This document shows, piece after piece, positions 24,012 through 31,909 of a DNA stretch of 35,744 nucleotides (positions are counted from its first letter, which is position 1; the number at the start of each line of letters is the position of its first letter). Below the pieces are notes generated by a model that was given only the letters and a program-made list of their open reading frames with translations, was not told the DNA's origin and did not search any database. The DNA lies in the NCBI GenBank assembly GCA_037133755.1, contig JBAXNN010000018.1, positions 1-35,744 on the forward strand. Direction: 5' to 3'. Both the position numbers and the translations under genes were made by a program. The stretch is from F1-60-MAGs149 sp037133755 (GTDB lineage Bacteria > Actinomycetota > Thermoleophilia > Gaiellales > F1-60-MAGs149).

Positions 24012-25418
24012 TCAGTCGACGCCTTGCTCCATCATCGCGTCGAAGCCCGGCTCCTGATCATCGACGACGTGGTCGGGCTCGACGTGTACGCCAGCCGGGC
24101 CGAGGTGGCCAGAGATCGACGGCTGCGAGACGTCGAGCAGGCCCGCCGCCGCGTAGATCTCGAGCTTGTCGCGCGAGTCCTGGATGTCGAGGTTGCGCAT
24201 CGTCAGCTGGCCGATGCGGTCGAGCGGCCCGAAGGCGCTCTCCGACTTCTCCATGCTGAGGCGCTCCGGGTGGTACGTCAGGTTCGGGCTCTCCGTCGAC
24301 AGGACGGTGTAGTCCTCGCCGCGGCGCAGGCGCACGGTCACCTCGCCGGTAATGGCACGGCCGATCCAGCGCTGCAGGCTCTCGCGCAGCATCAGCGCCT
24401 GCGGGTCGAACCAGCGGCCCTCGTAGAGCAGGCGGCCGAGCTGGCGGCCCTGCGTGCGGTACGTCTCGATCGAGCCCTCGTTGTGGATGCCGTTGACGAG
24501 GCGCTCGTAGGCGAGGAAGAGCAGCGCCATCCCCGGCGCCTCGTAGATGCCGCGGCTCTTGGCCTCGATGATGCGGTTCTCGATCTGGTCCGACATGCCG
24601 AGACCGTGACGGCCGCCGATCTCGTTGGCCTTCATCACGAGCGCGACCTGGTCGGCAAACTCCTCGCCGTTGATGGCGACGGGCCACCCCTCGTGGAAGC
24701 GGATCGTCACCTCCTCCGGCGCGATCGCGACCGACTCGTCCCAGTGGGCGACGCCCATGATCGGATCGACGATGTCCATCGAGGTCGAGAGGAACTCAAG
24801 CGTCTTGGCCTCGTGCGTCGCGCCCCAGATGTTGGCGTCGGTCGAGTAGGCCTTCTCGGTGCTGTCGCGGTACGGCAGGTCGTGGGCGACGAGCCACTCG
24901 CTCATCTCCTTGCGACCGCCGAGCTCGTCGACGAACTGCTGGTCGAGCCACGGCTTGTAGATGCGCAGCAGCGGATTGACGAGCAGGCCGTAGCGGTAGA
25001 ACCGCTCGATGTCGTTGCCCTTGTACGTCGAGCCGTCGCCCCAGATCGAGACGTCGTCGTCGCGCATGGCGGCCACGAGCATCGTGCCCGTGACAGCGCG
25101 ACCAAGCGGCGTGGTGTTGAAGTACGTGCGACCACCGGAGCTGATGTGGAACGCGCCGCACTGCAGCGCGACGAGGCCCTCGCGGACGAGCTCGGGGCGG
25201 CAGTCGACGAGGCGCGCGCCCTCGGCGCCGTACTGCAGCGCACGGCTCGGGACGTCATCGAGATCGGGCTCGTCGTACTGGCCGAGGTTCGCGGTGTACG
25301 CGAACGGGACGCCGCCCTTGTCGCGCATCCACGCCACGGCTGCCGAGGTGTCGAGGCCGCCGGAGAAGGCAATGCCGATGCGCTCGCCGACGGGGAGCGA
25401 GGTGAGGACGTTTCCCAT
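24012..25418 (-). CDS. argG: Argininosuccinate synthase
   Basis: 468 residues from the ATG at 25418. N-terminal ATP-binding P-loop IAFSGGLDTSAAVAWM, then FAYTANLGQYDEPD, SIWGDGSTYKGNDIERF, YSTDANIWGATHEAKTLE and GGRHGLGMSDQIENRII. The length and long C-terminal extension match the E. coli-type (about 447 aa) rather than the 400-residue type. It condenses citrulline and aspartate with ATP for arginine synthesis. No other arg gene is in the window. A longer frame upstream adds 22 residues without homology; the chosen ATG has TAGCGT 7 nt upstream (25426-25431), overlapping the stop of the transporter gene before it. Confidence 0.95.
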   Translation of the reverse strand: MGNVLTSLPVGERIGIAFSGGLDTSAAVAWMRDKGGVPFAYTANLGQYDEPDLDDVPSRALQYGAEGARLVDCRPELVREGLVALQCGAFHISSGGRTYFNTTPLGRAVTGTMLVAAMRDDDVSIWGDGSTYKGNDIERFYRYGLLVNPLLRIYKPWLDQQFVDELGGRKEMSEWLVAHDLPYRDSTEKAYSTDANIWGATHEAKTLEFLSTSMDIVDPIMGVAHWDESVAIAPEEVTIRFHEGWPVAINGEEFADQVALVMKANEIGGRHGLGMSDQIENRIIEAKSRGIYEAPGMALLFLAYERLVNGIHNEGSIETYRTQGRQLGRLLYEGRWFDPQALMLRESLQRWIGRAITGEVTVRLRRGEDYTVLSTESPNLTYHPERLSMEKSESAFGPLDRIGQLTMRNLDIQDSRDKLEIYAAAGLLDVSQPSISGHLGPAGVHVEPDHVVDDQEPGFDAMMEQGVD

Positions 25419-25425
25419 ACGCGGA

Positions 25426-25431
25426 ACGCTA
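25426..25431 (-). promoter_or_regulatory. Putative -10 element of argG
   Basis: TAGCGT on the minus strand with 7 nt to the ATG. It includes the TAG stop of the upstream EamA gene. Confidence 0.45.
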
Positions 25432-26397
25432 CCGGGGGTCGCCGTCTGCAAGCGGCGCCAGCACGTCCGGCACGTCCACGCCATGGACGTAGCGCATGCG
25501 CGCGTACTCGACGATCCCCACGGCCACCACCGTGATCACGATGCCCAGGACCTGCAGGGGCGCGAGCACCTGTCCGAGGATCACCCACGCCGCGAGCGAG
25601 CCAACGACGGGCTCCCACATGCCGAGCATGCTGGCCGCACCTGAGCCGACCCGGGCGTTGCCCGCGAGGATCAGCGCGAACGGCACGACCGAGCCGAGCA
25701 CGACGACCCAGATCAGCGTGGACCACAGCGGTACCTCGAGATGAAAGCGCCCCGCCAGCTCGACGGTGTCGCCGAGCCTCCCCCACGGGAACGTCCAGGG
25801 CGGCACGACGATCAGATACAGGACCGCGGCGACGACCATCGGCGCGCCGGCGCGCGCCATCGGGCCGAGCTCCGACGGCTGCGTGGTGCTGAGGAGGATC
25901 ATCGCCGCGAACGTGATCATCGTGGCGATGCCGAACGCGACGCCGATCACCGAGACGGCACCGATGCCGCCGCTATCGCCGAGCACCGACAGCGCGACGC
26001 CAGCGACCGCCACCACCATCACGACATACGCGTACGCCGGCAGCTTCTCGCCACGACGAACGTGCTGGTAGATCGCAACGGGGAGCGGCGCGATGTACGA
26101 CAGCACCAGGGCGAGCGCGACGTCGAGGTAGCTGAGCGTCTGGAAGTAGAGACCCTGCGACGCGAAGATCCCGACCGCCCCGTACGCGGCGACCGGCAGG
26201 AGCATCGACCGGGTGAATCGGCGCCAGACGACGAGCACGAACGGGAGCAGGAAGATCGCGCCGCCGACGGTGCGCACCGCGGCCACGCTGACGGGCGCAA
26301 GCCCCCCATCCATCGCGATGCGCGCGACGATGCCGTTGAGCGCGAAGAAGGTCGTCGCCAGAAGCACGAGCAGGGCACCGGTGCGGTACGTGCTCAC
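25429..26397 (-). CDS. EamA/DMT-family transporter (copy 1)
   Basis: 322 residues from the GTG at 26397, which overlaps the stop of copy 2 by 4 bp. Ten hydrophobic segments in two five-helix EamA halves, with the usual LVLLATTFFALNGIVARIA start and, in the second half, VVLGSVVPFALILAGNARVG and PVVGSLAAWVILGQVLAPLQ. The C-terminal tail is hydrophilic (YARMRYVHGVDVPDVLAPLA). DMT transporters export or import amino acids, sugars or other metabolites; the substrate cannot be told. Adjacent argG makes an amino-acid-related solute possible but unproven. Confidence 0.88.
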   Translation of the reverse strand: MSTYRTGALLVLLATTFFALNGIVARIAMDGGLAPVSVAAVRTVGGAIFLLPFVLVVWRRFTRSMLLPVAAYGAVGIFASQGLYFQTLSYLDVALALVLSYIAPLPVAIYQHVRRGEKLPAYAYVVMVVAVAGVALSVLGDSGGIGAVSVIGVAFGIATMITFAAMILLSTTQPSELGPMARAGAPMVVAAVLYLIVVPPWTFPWGRLGDTVELAGRFHLEVPLWSTLIWVVVLGSVVPFALILAGNARVGSGAASMLGMWEPVVGSLAAWVILGQVLAPLQVLGIVITVVAVGIVEYARMRYVHGVDVPDVLAPLADGDPR

Positions 26398-27347
26398 AGC
26401 TCGGCGACCAGGATCTCGTTTGCCCCAGCGTGCTTGAAGCGCTGGCGCTCGACCACCGCGACGCAGGCGATCGTCAGCGCAATGCCGAGCACTTGCAGCG
26501 GTGCCAGCACCTGACCCAGCACGAACCATGCGAGCAGCGGCGCCACGATCGGTTCCGCCATCCCCGCCATGCTGCCGGCGCCAGCGCCAATGCGGGTGAT
26601 GCCGGTGATCACCAATGCGTAGGGGATCACGCTGCCGAGCACGATCGTGAACAGCACCGCACCACCGACGGGAATCGAGACGTCGATACGTCCAGCCAGC
26701 TGCGTCGCGTCGCCGAGGATGTCGAATGGCAATCGCCAGACGGGGATGATCGGGAGCCAGATCAGGGCCGCAGCGAGCATGCCCGCGCCGGTGCGCGCGA
26801 GCGGTGGCAGCGTGACGGGCTGCCGCGCACCGAGGATTGACTGGCCGGCGAACGAGAGCGCGGTCAGCACCGCGAAGACGATCCCAACCACAGAGATTGC
26901 GCCAATGCCGCCCGAGCCGCCAACCACGGCGATCGCGATACCGCCAACCGCGAGGCACATCGCCGCGTACGCGATCACCGGGAGGCGCTCGCCGTGGAAG
27001 ACACGCTGGAACGCGGCCACGAGCAATGGCCCCGTGTAGACGATCACCAGCGCGACGGCGATATCCATGCGCGAGATCGCCTGGTAGTAGAGGCCTTGCG
27101 CGAGGACGATGCCAATCAGCGCGAACAGCAGCACGGGCACGAGATCAAGGCGCGTGAGTCGGCGGAACGTGAGCAGCAGGAACGGCAGCAGGATCAGTGC
27201 AGCACCGTACGAGCGGAACGCGGCCAGCTCGAGGGGCGCGACGCCACCATCAATCGCGGCCTTGCTCATCACGCCCGTGGAGGCGAACAGCGCTGAGCCA
27301 CCGATCACCATCAGATAGCCAGTGCGACGGGAGATCACGCCGGTCAT
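26394..27347 (-). CDS. EamA/DMT-family transporter (copy 2)
   Basis: 317 residues, ATG at 27347 with GGAG 9 nt upstream. Two EamA halves: GYLMVIGGSALFASTGVMSK at the start, LAQGLYYQAISRMDIAVALV in the first half, and VLGSVIPYALVITGITRIGA plus APLLAWFVLGQVLAPLQVLG in the second. Clearly paralogous to copies 1 and 3. It is coupled to copy 1 (GTGA) and follows copy 3 by 37 bp. Confidence 0.88.
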   Translation of the reverse strand: MTGVISRRTGYLMVIGGSALFASTGVMSKAAIDGGVAPLELAAFRSYGAALILLPFLLLTFRRLTRLDLVPVLLFALIGIVLAQGLYYQAISRMDIAVALVIVYTGPLLVAAFQRVFHGERLPVIAYAAMCLAVGGIAIAVVGGSGGIGAISVVGIVFAVLTALSFAGQSILGARQPVTLPPLARTGAGMLAAALIWLPIIPVWRLPFDILGDATQLAGRIDVSIPVGGAVLFTIVLGSVIPYALVITGITRIGAGAGSMAGMAEPIVAPLLAWFVLGQVLAPLQVLGIALTIACVAVVERQRFKHAGANEILVAEL

Positions 27348-27363
27348 CGTGCCTGACTCCGCG

Positions 27364-27379
27364 CCGTACCGCAGTACGG
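27364..27379. terminator. Small hairpin downstream of EamA copy 3
   Basis: CCGTAC, loop CGCA, GTACGG. It lies in the 37-bp gap between copy 3 and copy 2 and lacks a T-tract, so it may be an attenuator, an RNA-stabilising hairpin or chance. Confidence 0.3.
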
Positions 27380-27384
27380 GTCGG

Positions 27385-28359
27385 TCAGAACTCGTTGAGC
27401 GAATCGAACTCCGTCGCGCGCGAGGCTCGCACGCGCGCGCGCTCGACCACGATGATGCCCACCACCGCGATGGCCACCCCGATCGCCTGCGTAGGCGCGA
27501 GGTTCTGCCCGAGCAGGACGTACGCCAGGATCGCGCCGGCGACCGGCTCGATCATGCCGACCATGCTGGAGGCGCCTGCGCCGACGAGCGCCGTGCCACC
27601 GACCCACGTCACGTAGACGCCGACCGAGCCGACCAGAATGACGAACAGCACCGCGACCCAGACCGGCAGCGAGAAGCCGAAGCGACCGTCGAACGTCGTC
27701 GTGTCGCCGAGCTTGTCAAAGGGAAGCGTCCACGGCGGCACCACGAAGAGCCAGACGATCGTGGCGAACACCATGCAGGCACCCGTGCGGGCCAGCGGCG
27801 GGTACTCGGTCGGCAGGCGGGCGGCGAGGATCACCGACAGCGCGTAGGCAGCCATCGCCACCAGCGCGAAGATGAACCCGACGAGAGAGATCGCGGGCAT
27901 GCCGCCCTGCCCCAGGATCGCGAGCGCGACGCCACCCACCGCCACGATGATCGCGCCCCACGCGTAGAGCGGCAGCTGCTCCTTGAGGTGGATGCGCTCG
28001 TACACGGCGACGACCAGCGGCGCCGTGAAGATGATCACCAGGACGAGCGCGACGTCGGCGTGCGAGATCGCCTGGAAGTACGCGCCCTGGCCGAGCACGA
28101 GTCCGACGATGCCGAACAGCGCCAGCGGCAAGATGTGCGCCCGCCGCAGCTTGCGTACGTGCGGCAGGAACAGCCAGATCAGGATCGCCGTCGCGCCGTA
28201 GATGCGCGTGGCGGCGAGGGCCGCCGGATCGACACCCGCGTGGATCACGAGGCTCGCGAAGACGCCGTTGGCCGCCGCGCACAGCCCGGAGGTGAGCACC
28301 ATCGCGTAGCCAAGCACTGCGTAGTTGGATCGCGAGGAGGTGGAGGATGCCGCCGACAC
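27385..28359 (-). CDS. EamA/DMT-family transporter (copy 3)
   Basis: 324 residues from the GTG at 28359; the frame is open further upstream, but that part is basic and has no homology, and TACGGT lies 6 nt before this GTG. Ten membrane segments, with NYAVLGYAMVLTSGLCAAAN, LGQGAYFQAISHADVALVLV and EPVAGAILAYVLLGQNLAPT. The tail ATEFDSLNEF is acidic. First gene of the three-transporter run, divergent from the MaoC-like gene. Confidence 0.87.
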   Translation of the reverse strand: MSAASSTSSRSNYAVLGYAMVLTSGLCAAANGVFASLVIHAGVDPAALAATRIYGATAILIWLFLPHVRKLRRAHILPLALFGIVGLVLGQGAYFQAISHADVALVLVIIFTAPLVVAVYERIHLKEQLPLYAWGAIIVAVGGVALAILGQGGMPAISLVGFIFALVAMAAYALSVILAARLPTEYPPLARTGACMVFATIVWLFVVPPWTLPFDKLGDTTTFDGRFGFSLPVWVAVLFVILVGSVGVYVTWVGGTALVGAGASSMVGMIEPVAGAILAYVLLGQNLAPTQAIGVAIAVVGIIVVERARVRASRATEFDSLNEF

Positions 28360-28420
28360 GCGCGCACCGTACCGCGGTCGCACCCGTATGCGCCTACGAG
28401 TCGGGCGCAGGCACGCCGGG

Positions 28421-28426
28421 TACGCT
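28421..28426 (+). promoter_or_regulatory. Putative -10 element of the MaoC-like gene
   Basis: TACGCT, 6 nt before the ATG at 28433. The divergent EamA gene has TACGGT at 28366-28371 on the minus strand, so two leaderless-type promoters lie back to back. Confidence 0.5.
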
Positions 28427-28432
28427 CCCACC

Positions 28433-28891
28433 ATGAGCAACGAGAAGACCCTGTTCCTCGAGGACCTGCCCGTGGGGACGGTCCTCACCTCCGCGGCGCG
28501 CACGATTACCGCGCGGGACATCGCGGACTACTGCGATCTGTCCGGCGACCACAACCCGCTGCACAAGGACGACGAGTGGGTCCGCGCCAACACGCCGTTC
28601 GAGCAGCGCATCGCGCATGGCCTGCTCGTGCTCGGCGCCTCGTCCGGCACGCCGTGCCCCGAGATGGACGCGCTGCTGATCGTCGCCTACCTCTCCGAAT
28701 CGAGAAACTTCAAGGCGCCGACGTACCCGGGCGAGTCGATCGTCACCGAGTGGAAGGTGATCGAGAACCGCGCGTCGAAGTCGAAGCCCGACCAGGGACT
28801 CGTCAAGTTGGCCGTCACGTGCACCAAGCAGGACGGCACGGTCGTGCAGGACGGCGAGGACTTGCTGCTCGTGGCGAAGCGGCCGTCGTGA
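28433..28891 (+). CDS. MaoC-like (R)-hydratase / dehydratase domain protein
   Basis: 152 residues, the usual length of single hot-dog MaoC proteins. The hydratase motif is YCDLSGDHNPLHKDDEW, with the Asp-His catalytic pair in SGDHNPLH, followed by IAHGLLVLGASSG, which matches the AHG stretch of the family. It probably hydrates an enoyl-CoA or an analogous thioester. The start is the ATG at 28433; the longer frame from 28325 covers the divergent promoter. The thiolase gene at 30637-31806 could belong to the same acyl-CoA metabolism, but it is not in the same transcript. Confidence 0.85.
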   Translation: MSNEKTLFLEDLPVGTVLTSAARTITARDIADYCDLSGDHNPLHKDDEWVRANTPFEQRIAHGLLVLGASSGTPCPEMDALLIVAYLSESRNFKAPTYPGESIVTEWKVIENRASKSKPDQGLVKLAVTCTKQDGTVVQDGEDLLLVAKRPS

Positions 28892-28902
28892 CGACGGGAA
28901 CA

Positions 28903-29154
28903 CCTCGAGGTGGCTCGGTGGGGTGACGTCTTCAGGGGAGCCGTGCTGCGCACGTCTCGCTGAAGAGTGACCCTTACATTGCCGGGCGCCTGCGGCGGCG
29001 GCAATGTTCCGTTCGACCGATTCACCTCGAGGTGATCCCGTCGCCTCTGTGGATCATCCGTGCAAGCAGTGGCAGCGGTCGTCGATGCTGTTGGAACCAG
29101 GCGACGCGATGACCTCGAGGTGAATCGGTCGTTTCCGACCGAGCCACCTCGAGG
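28903..29154. repeat. Outer inverted repeat pair (17 bp)
   Basis: CCTCGAGGTGGCTCGGT at 28903-28919 is the exact reverse complement of ACCGAGCCACCTCGAGG at 29138-29154. Confidence 0.9.
29014..29131. repeat. Inner long stem-loop (33-bp arms)
   Basis: Arms 29014-29046 and 29099-29131. The outer 20 bp pair perfectly (CGACCGATTCACCTCGAGGT with its complement) and the inner 13 bp pair at 11 positions. The loop is 52 nt. Confidence 0.9.
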
Positions 29155-29199
29155 CCTTCGCATCGTCAAACGCGATCAAGCAGGAGGATTTCCCGTCGT

Positions 29200-30561
29200 C
29201 TACGCGATCGCCGGCAGACCCTCGAGGCTCTTCGCCGCGTCGTCGAGCGCCGACTGCGGCAGCTCGATGTCTTCCATCGTGCCGCTGAAGAACGCGTCGT
29301 ACGCGGCGAGGTCGAAGTTGCCGTGGCCGCAGAGGTTGAACAGGATCGTCTTGGAGACGCCCTCCTCGCGGGCCCGCTCGACCTCGGCGATGACCTGACG
29401 GATCGCGTGGGTCGGCTCGGGCGCCGGGATGATGCCCTCGGTGCGGGCGAAGCGCACGGCCTCGGTGAAGCACTCGCGCTGCGGATACGCGACGGCCTCG
29501 ATCAGGCCGAGGTTCAGCAGGTGCGAAACCATCGGCGCGGCGCCGTGGTAGCGCAGGCCGCCCGAGTGGATCGTGTCGGGGATGAAGCCGTGGCCGAGCG
29601 TGTGCATCGGCATCAGCGGCGTCAGCTGCGCCGTGTCGCCGAAGTCGTAGCCGTAGTGGCCGCGCGTCAGCGTCGGGCAGGCGGCGGGCTCGACGGCCAC
29701 GACGCGGATGTCCTTGCCGGCGATCTTGTCGGCGAGGAACGGGAACGCGATGCCGGCGAAGTTCGAACCACCGCCGACACAACCGACGACGACGTCGGGG
29801 TACGCCCCGGCCTCCTTCAGCTGCTCCTGAGCCTCTTGGCCGATGATCGTCTGGTGCAGCAGCACGTGGTTGAGCACCGAGCCGAGCGCGTACTTGGTGT
29901 CATCGCGCGTGGCGGCGTCCTCGACGGCCTCGGAGATCGCGATGCCGAGGCTGCCCGGGCAGTTCGGATCGGTCTCGAGGATCGCGCGGCCGGCGTTCGT
30001 GTCCATCGACGGGCTGGCCACGATCGAGCCACCCCAGGTCTCGATCATCGAGCGGCGAAACGGCTTGGCGTCGTAGGACGCACGCACCTGGTAGACCTTG
30101 ACCTCGAGGTCGAACTGGGCGCCCGCGAAGGACAGGGCCGAGCCCCACTGGCCTGCGCCGGTCTCCGTGGCGATGCGCTTGACGCCCTCCTGTTTGTTGT
30201 ACCAAGCCTGCGGAATGGCGGTGTTCGGCTTGTGCGAGCCGGCCGGCGAGGTGCCTTCGTACTTGTAGAAGATCTTGCAGTCCGTGCCGAGCGCGGCCTC
30301 GAGGTTCTCGGCGCGCAGCAGCGGCGTCGGGCGCCACATGGCGAGGACGTCGCGGATCGGGTCGGGAATCGCGATCTCGCGGTCGGCCGAAACCTCCTGG
30401 CCGATCAGCGCCATCGGGAACAGCGGCGCAAGATCGTCGGGGCCAATCGGCTGGCCGGTGCCCGGATGCAGCGGCGGGGGCGGCATGCTCGGCAGATCGG
30501 CGGCGATGTTGTACCAGTGGCGCGGGACCTGATCGTCCTTGAGCGAGTACTTGCGAGTCAT
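29200..30561 (-). CDS. trpB: Tryptophan synthase beta chain, TrpB2 type
   Basis: 453 residues, longer than TrpB1 (about 400) and typical of TrpB2. Starts MTRKYSLKDDQVPRHWYNI with the TrpB2 N-terminal insert (PDPIRDVLAMWRPTPLLRAE). The PLP lysine is in GSHKPNTA, with TETGAGQWGSALS and the phosphate loop GCVGGGSNFAG. No trpA or other trp gene is nearby. TrpB2 enzymes make tryptophan from serine and indole and are thought to scavenge free indole. ATG at 30561 with GAAAGGGAA upstream; a possible -10 TAGCAT lies at 30604-30609 on the minus strand, so this gene probably has its own leader. Confidence 0.93.
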   Translation of the reverse strand: MTRKYSLKDDQVPRHWYNIAADLPSMPPPPLHPGTGQPIGPDDLAPLFPMALIGQEVSADREIAIPDPIRDVLAMWRPTPLLRAENLEAALGTDCKIFYKYEGTSPAGSHKPNTAIPQAWYNKQEGVKRIATETGAGQWGSALSFAGAQFDLEVKVYQVRASYDAKPFRRSMIETWGGSIVASPSMDTNAGRAILETDPNCPGSLGIAISEAVEDAATRDDTKYALGSVLNHVLLHQTIIGQEAQEQLKEAGAYPDVVVGCVGGGSNFAGIAFPFLADKIAGKDIRVVAVEPAACPTLTRGHYGYDFGDTAQLTPLMPMHTLGHGFIPDTIHSGGLRYHGAAPMVSHLLNLGLIEAVAYPQRECFTEAVRFARTEGIIPAPEPTHAIRQVIAEVERAREEGVSKTILFNLCGHGNFDLAAYDAFFSGTMEDIELPQSALDDAAKSLEGLPAIA

Positions 30562-30636
30562 GCGGTGTTCCCTTTCAGGGACGTGGCAACAGATGGTGCC
30601 GGGATGCTAGCCGTTTTCTGGCGCTATGCAGGGAAA

Positions 30637-31806
30637 TCAGCCGACGTGCACGAGCAGGGCCTGGCCCTGGCCTACGCCGATGCAGGCGGCGACGAGGCCG
30701 GTGCCGCCGCCACGACGGTGCAGCTCGCGCACGCAATCGAGGATCAGCCGGGGCGCCGAGGCCCCCAGCGGATGGCCGTACGCGATCGCCCCGCCATGAA
30801 CATTCACCGTTTCCTCGTCGATGCCCTCGAACTCGTGCAGCACGGCGAGCGGCACGGCGGCGAAGGCCTCCTGCAGCTCCCAGACGTCGATGTCGGCCGG
30901 TGTCAGCCCGGCCTTGGCCAGCAGCGCGCGTATCGCGGGCACGGGCGCGTAGCCGAATTCCTGCGGGGCAACGCCGACGTGGATGCTGTGGCCGATGCGC
31001 GCGAGCGGCTCCCAGCCGCGCTCGCCGCACGCCTGCTCACTGGCCACCAGCATTGCCAGCGCACCGTCGTTGATCGGCGACGAGTTGCCCGCCGTGACGA
31101 TGCCGTCCTTAGTGAAAGCCGGCTTGAGCTCGGCGAGTCCTTCCAGCGTGGTGCTCGGGCGGATGCTCTCGTCGCGCTTGACGCCCGCGACCTCCATCAC
31201 GACGTCGTCGTGGAGGCCCGCCTCCCACGCAGCGTGCGCACGGGCGTGGCTGCGCACCGACCACGCGTCCATCTGCTCGCGCGTGATGCCAAGGCGTACA
31301 CCGGTTTGCTCGGCGGCAGCGCCGAGCGACAGCAGCCACTCCTCGGGCATCGCGGTGTTGACCATGCGCCAACCAACGGCGGTCGAATGCAGCTTCATGT
31401 CGCGCGGCAGCGCATCGTCGGGCTTCTGCAGGATGAATGGCGAGCGGCTCATGCCCTCAACGCCGCCGGCAATCACGACCTCGGCATCGCCGCACCGGAT
31501 CATGCGCGAGCCTTGGATGACGGCCTCGCCGCCCGAGCCGCAAAGGCGATTGACCGTGACGCCGGGCACGGTGACGGGTAGCCCGGCCAGCAGCAACGCC
31601 ATGCGGGCCACGTTGCGGTTGTCCTCGCCGGCCTGGTTCGTATCGCCCATCAGCACTTCATCGACCTGCGCCGGATCAAGCTCGGGATGGCGTGCGATCA
31701 GCTCGCGGATCGGCAGCGCAGCGAGGTCATCAACACGGATCGCGCTCAGCCCACCACGGTTCTTGCCAAAGGGCGTGCGGACTGCATCGACGATGAAGGA
31801 CTCCAT
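30637..31806 (-). CDS. Acetyl-CoA acyltransferase / thiolase
   Basis: 389 residues. Catalytic C89 in NRLCGSGGEAV, then GGVEGMSRSPF, NSSPINDGALAML, EAFAAVPL, the His of GGAIAYGHPLGASA and the second Cys in CIGVGQGQALLV. These fit degradative or biosynthetic thiolases (acetoacetyl-CoA or 3-ketoacyl-CoA). CIGVGQG has Val where CIGGGQG is more usual. The ATG at 31806 is preceded by TAGGCT at 8 nt. Same strand as trpB with a 75-bp gap, and divergent from the Rieske gene. Confidence 0.93.
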   Translation of the reverse strand: MESFIVDAVRTPFGKNRGGLSAIRVDDLAALPIRELIARHPELDPAQVDEVLMGDTNQAGEDNRNVARMALLLAGLPVTVPGVTVNRLCGSGGEAVIQGSRMIRCGDAEVVIAGGVEGMSRSPFILQKPDDALPRDMKLHSTAVGWRMVNTAMPEEWLLSLGAAAEQTGVRLGITREQMDAWSVRSHARAHAAWEAGLHDDVVMEVAGVKRDESIRPSTTLEGLAELKPAFTKDGIVTAGNSSPINDGALAMLVASEQACGERGWEPLARIGHSIHVGVAPQEFGYAPVPAIRALLAKAGLTPADIDVWELQEAFAAVPLAVLHEFEGIDEETVNVHGGAIAYGHPLGASAPRLILDCVRELHRRGGGTGLVAACIGVGQGQALLVHVG

Positions 31807-31814
31807 ACCGCGGG

Positions 31815-31820
31815 AGCCTA
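31815..31820 (-). promoter_or_regulatory. Putative -10 element of the thiolase gene
   Basis: TAGGCT on the minus strand, 8 nt before the ATG at 31806. Confidence 0.45.
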
Positions 31821-31896
31821 CCGCCTCGGGGATTCGCACTCCTGCTGCTCGATCCCCTCCCGTGAGGCGCCGGTCGCCCCGCCGGATCAGCAGCGG

Positions 31897-31902
31897 TACC
31901 AT
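31897..31902 (+). promoter_or_regulatory. Putative -10 element of the Rieske gene
   Basis: TACCAT, 7 nt before the ATG at 31910; no Shine-Dalgarno sequence. Confidence 0.45.
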
Positions 31903-31909
31903 CCCGGGC

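Larger units (their letters stand above)
28892..29199. other. Convergent intergenic region with nested inverted repeats
   Basis: 308 bp between two convergent genes. It holds four copies of a CCTCGAGG-centred unit plus a 9-bp hairpin at 28976-29007 (ACATTGCCG / CGGCAATGT). Short frames here show no protein-like composition. Confidence 0.8.

Noticed and set aside
28903..29154. CRISPR array or tRNA cluster
   Set aside because: The units alternate in direction and the spacers differ in size; no tRNA cloverleaf could be drawn.
29323..31581. 752-codon plus-strand frame
   Set aside because: Antisense to trpB and thiolase, both unambiguous.
30983..31909. N-terminal extension of the Rieske gene
   Set aside because: The open frame runs back across the divergent thiolase gene. 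The ATG at 31910 starts a normal Rieske N terminus and has a -10-like element.
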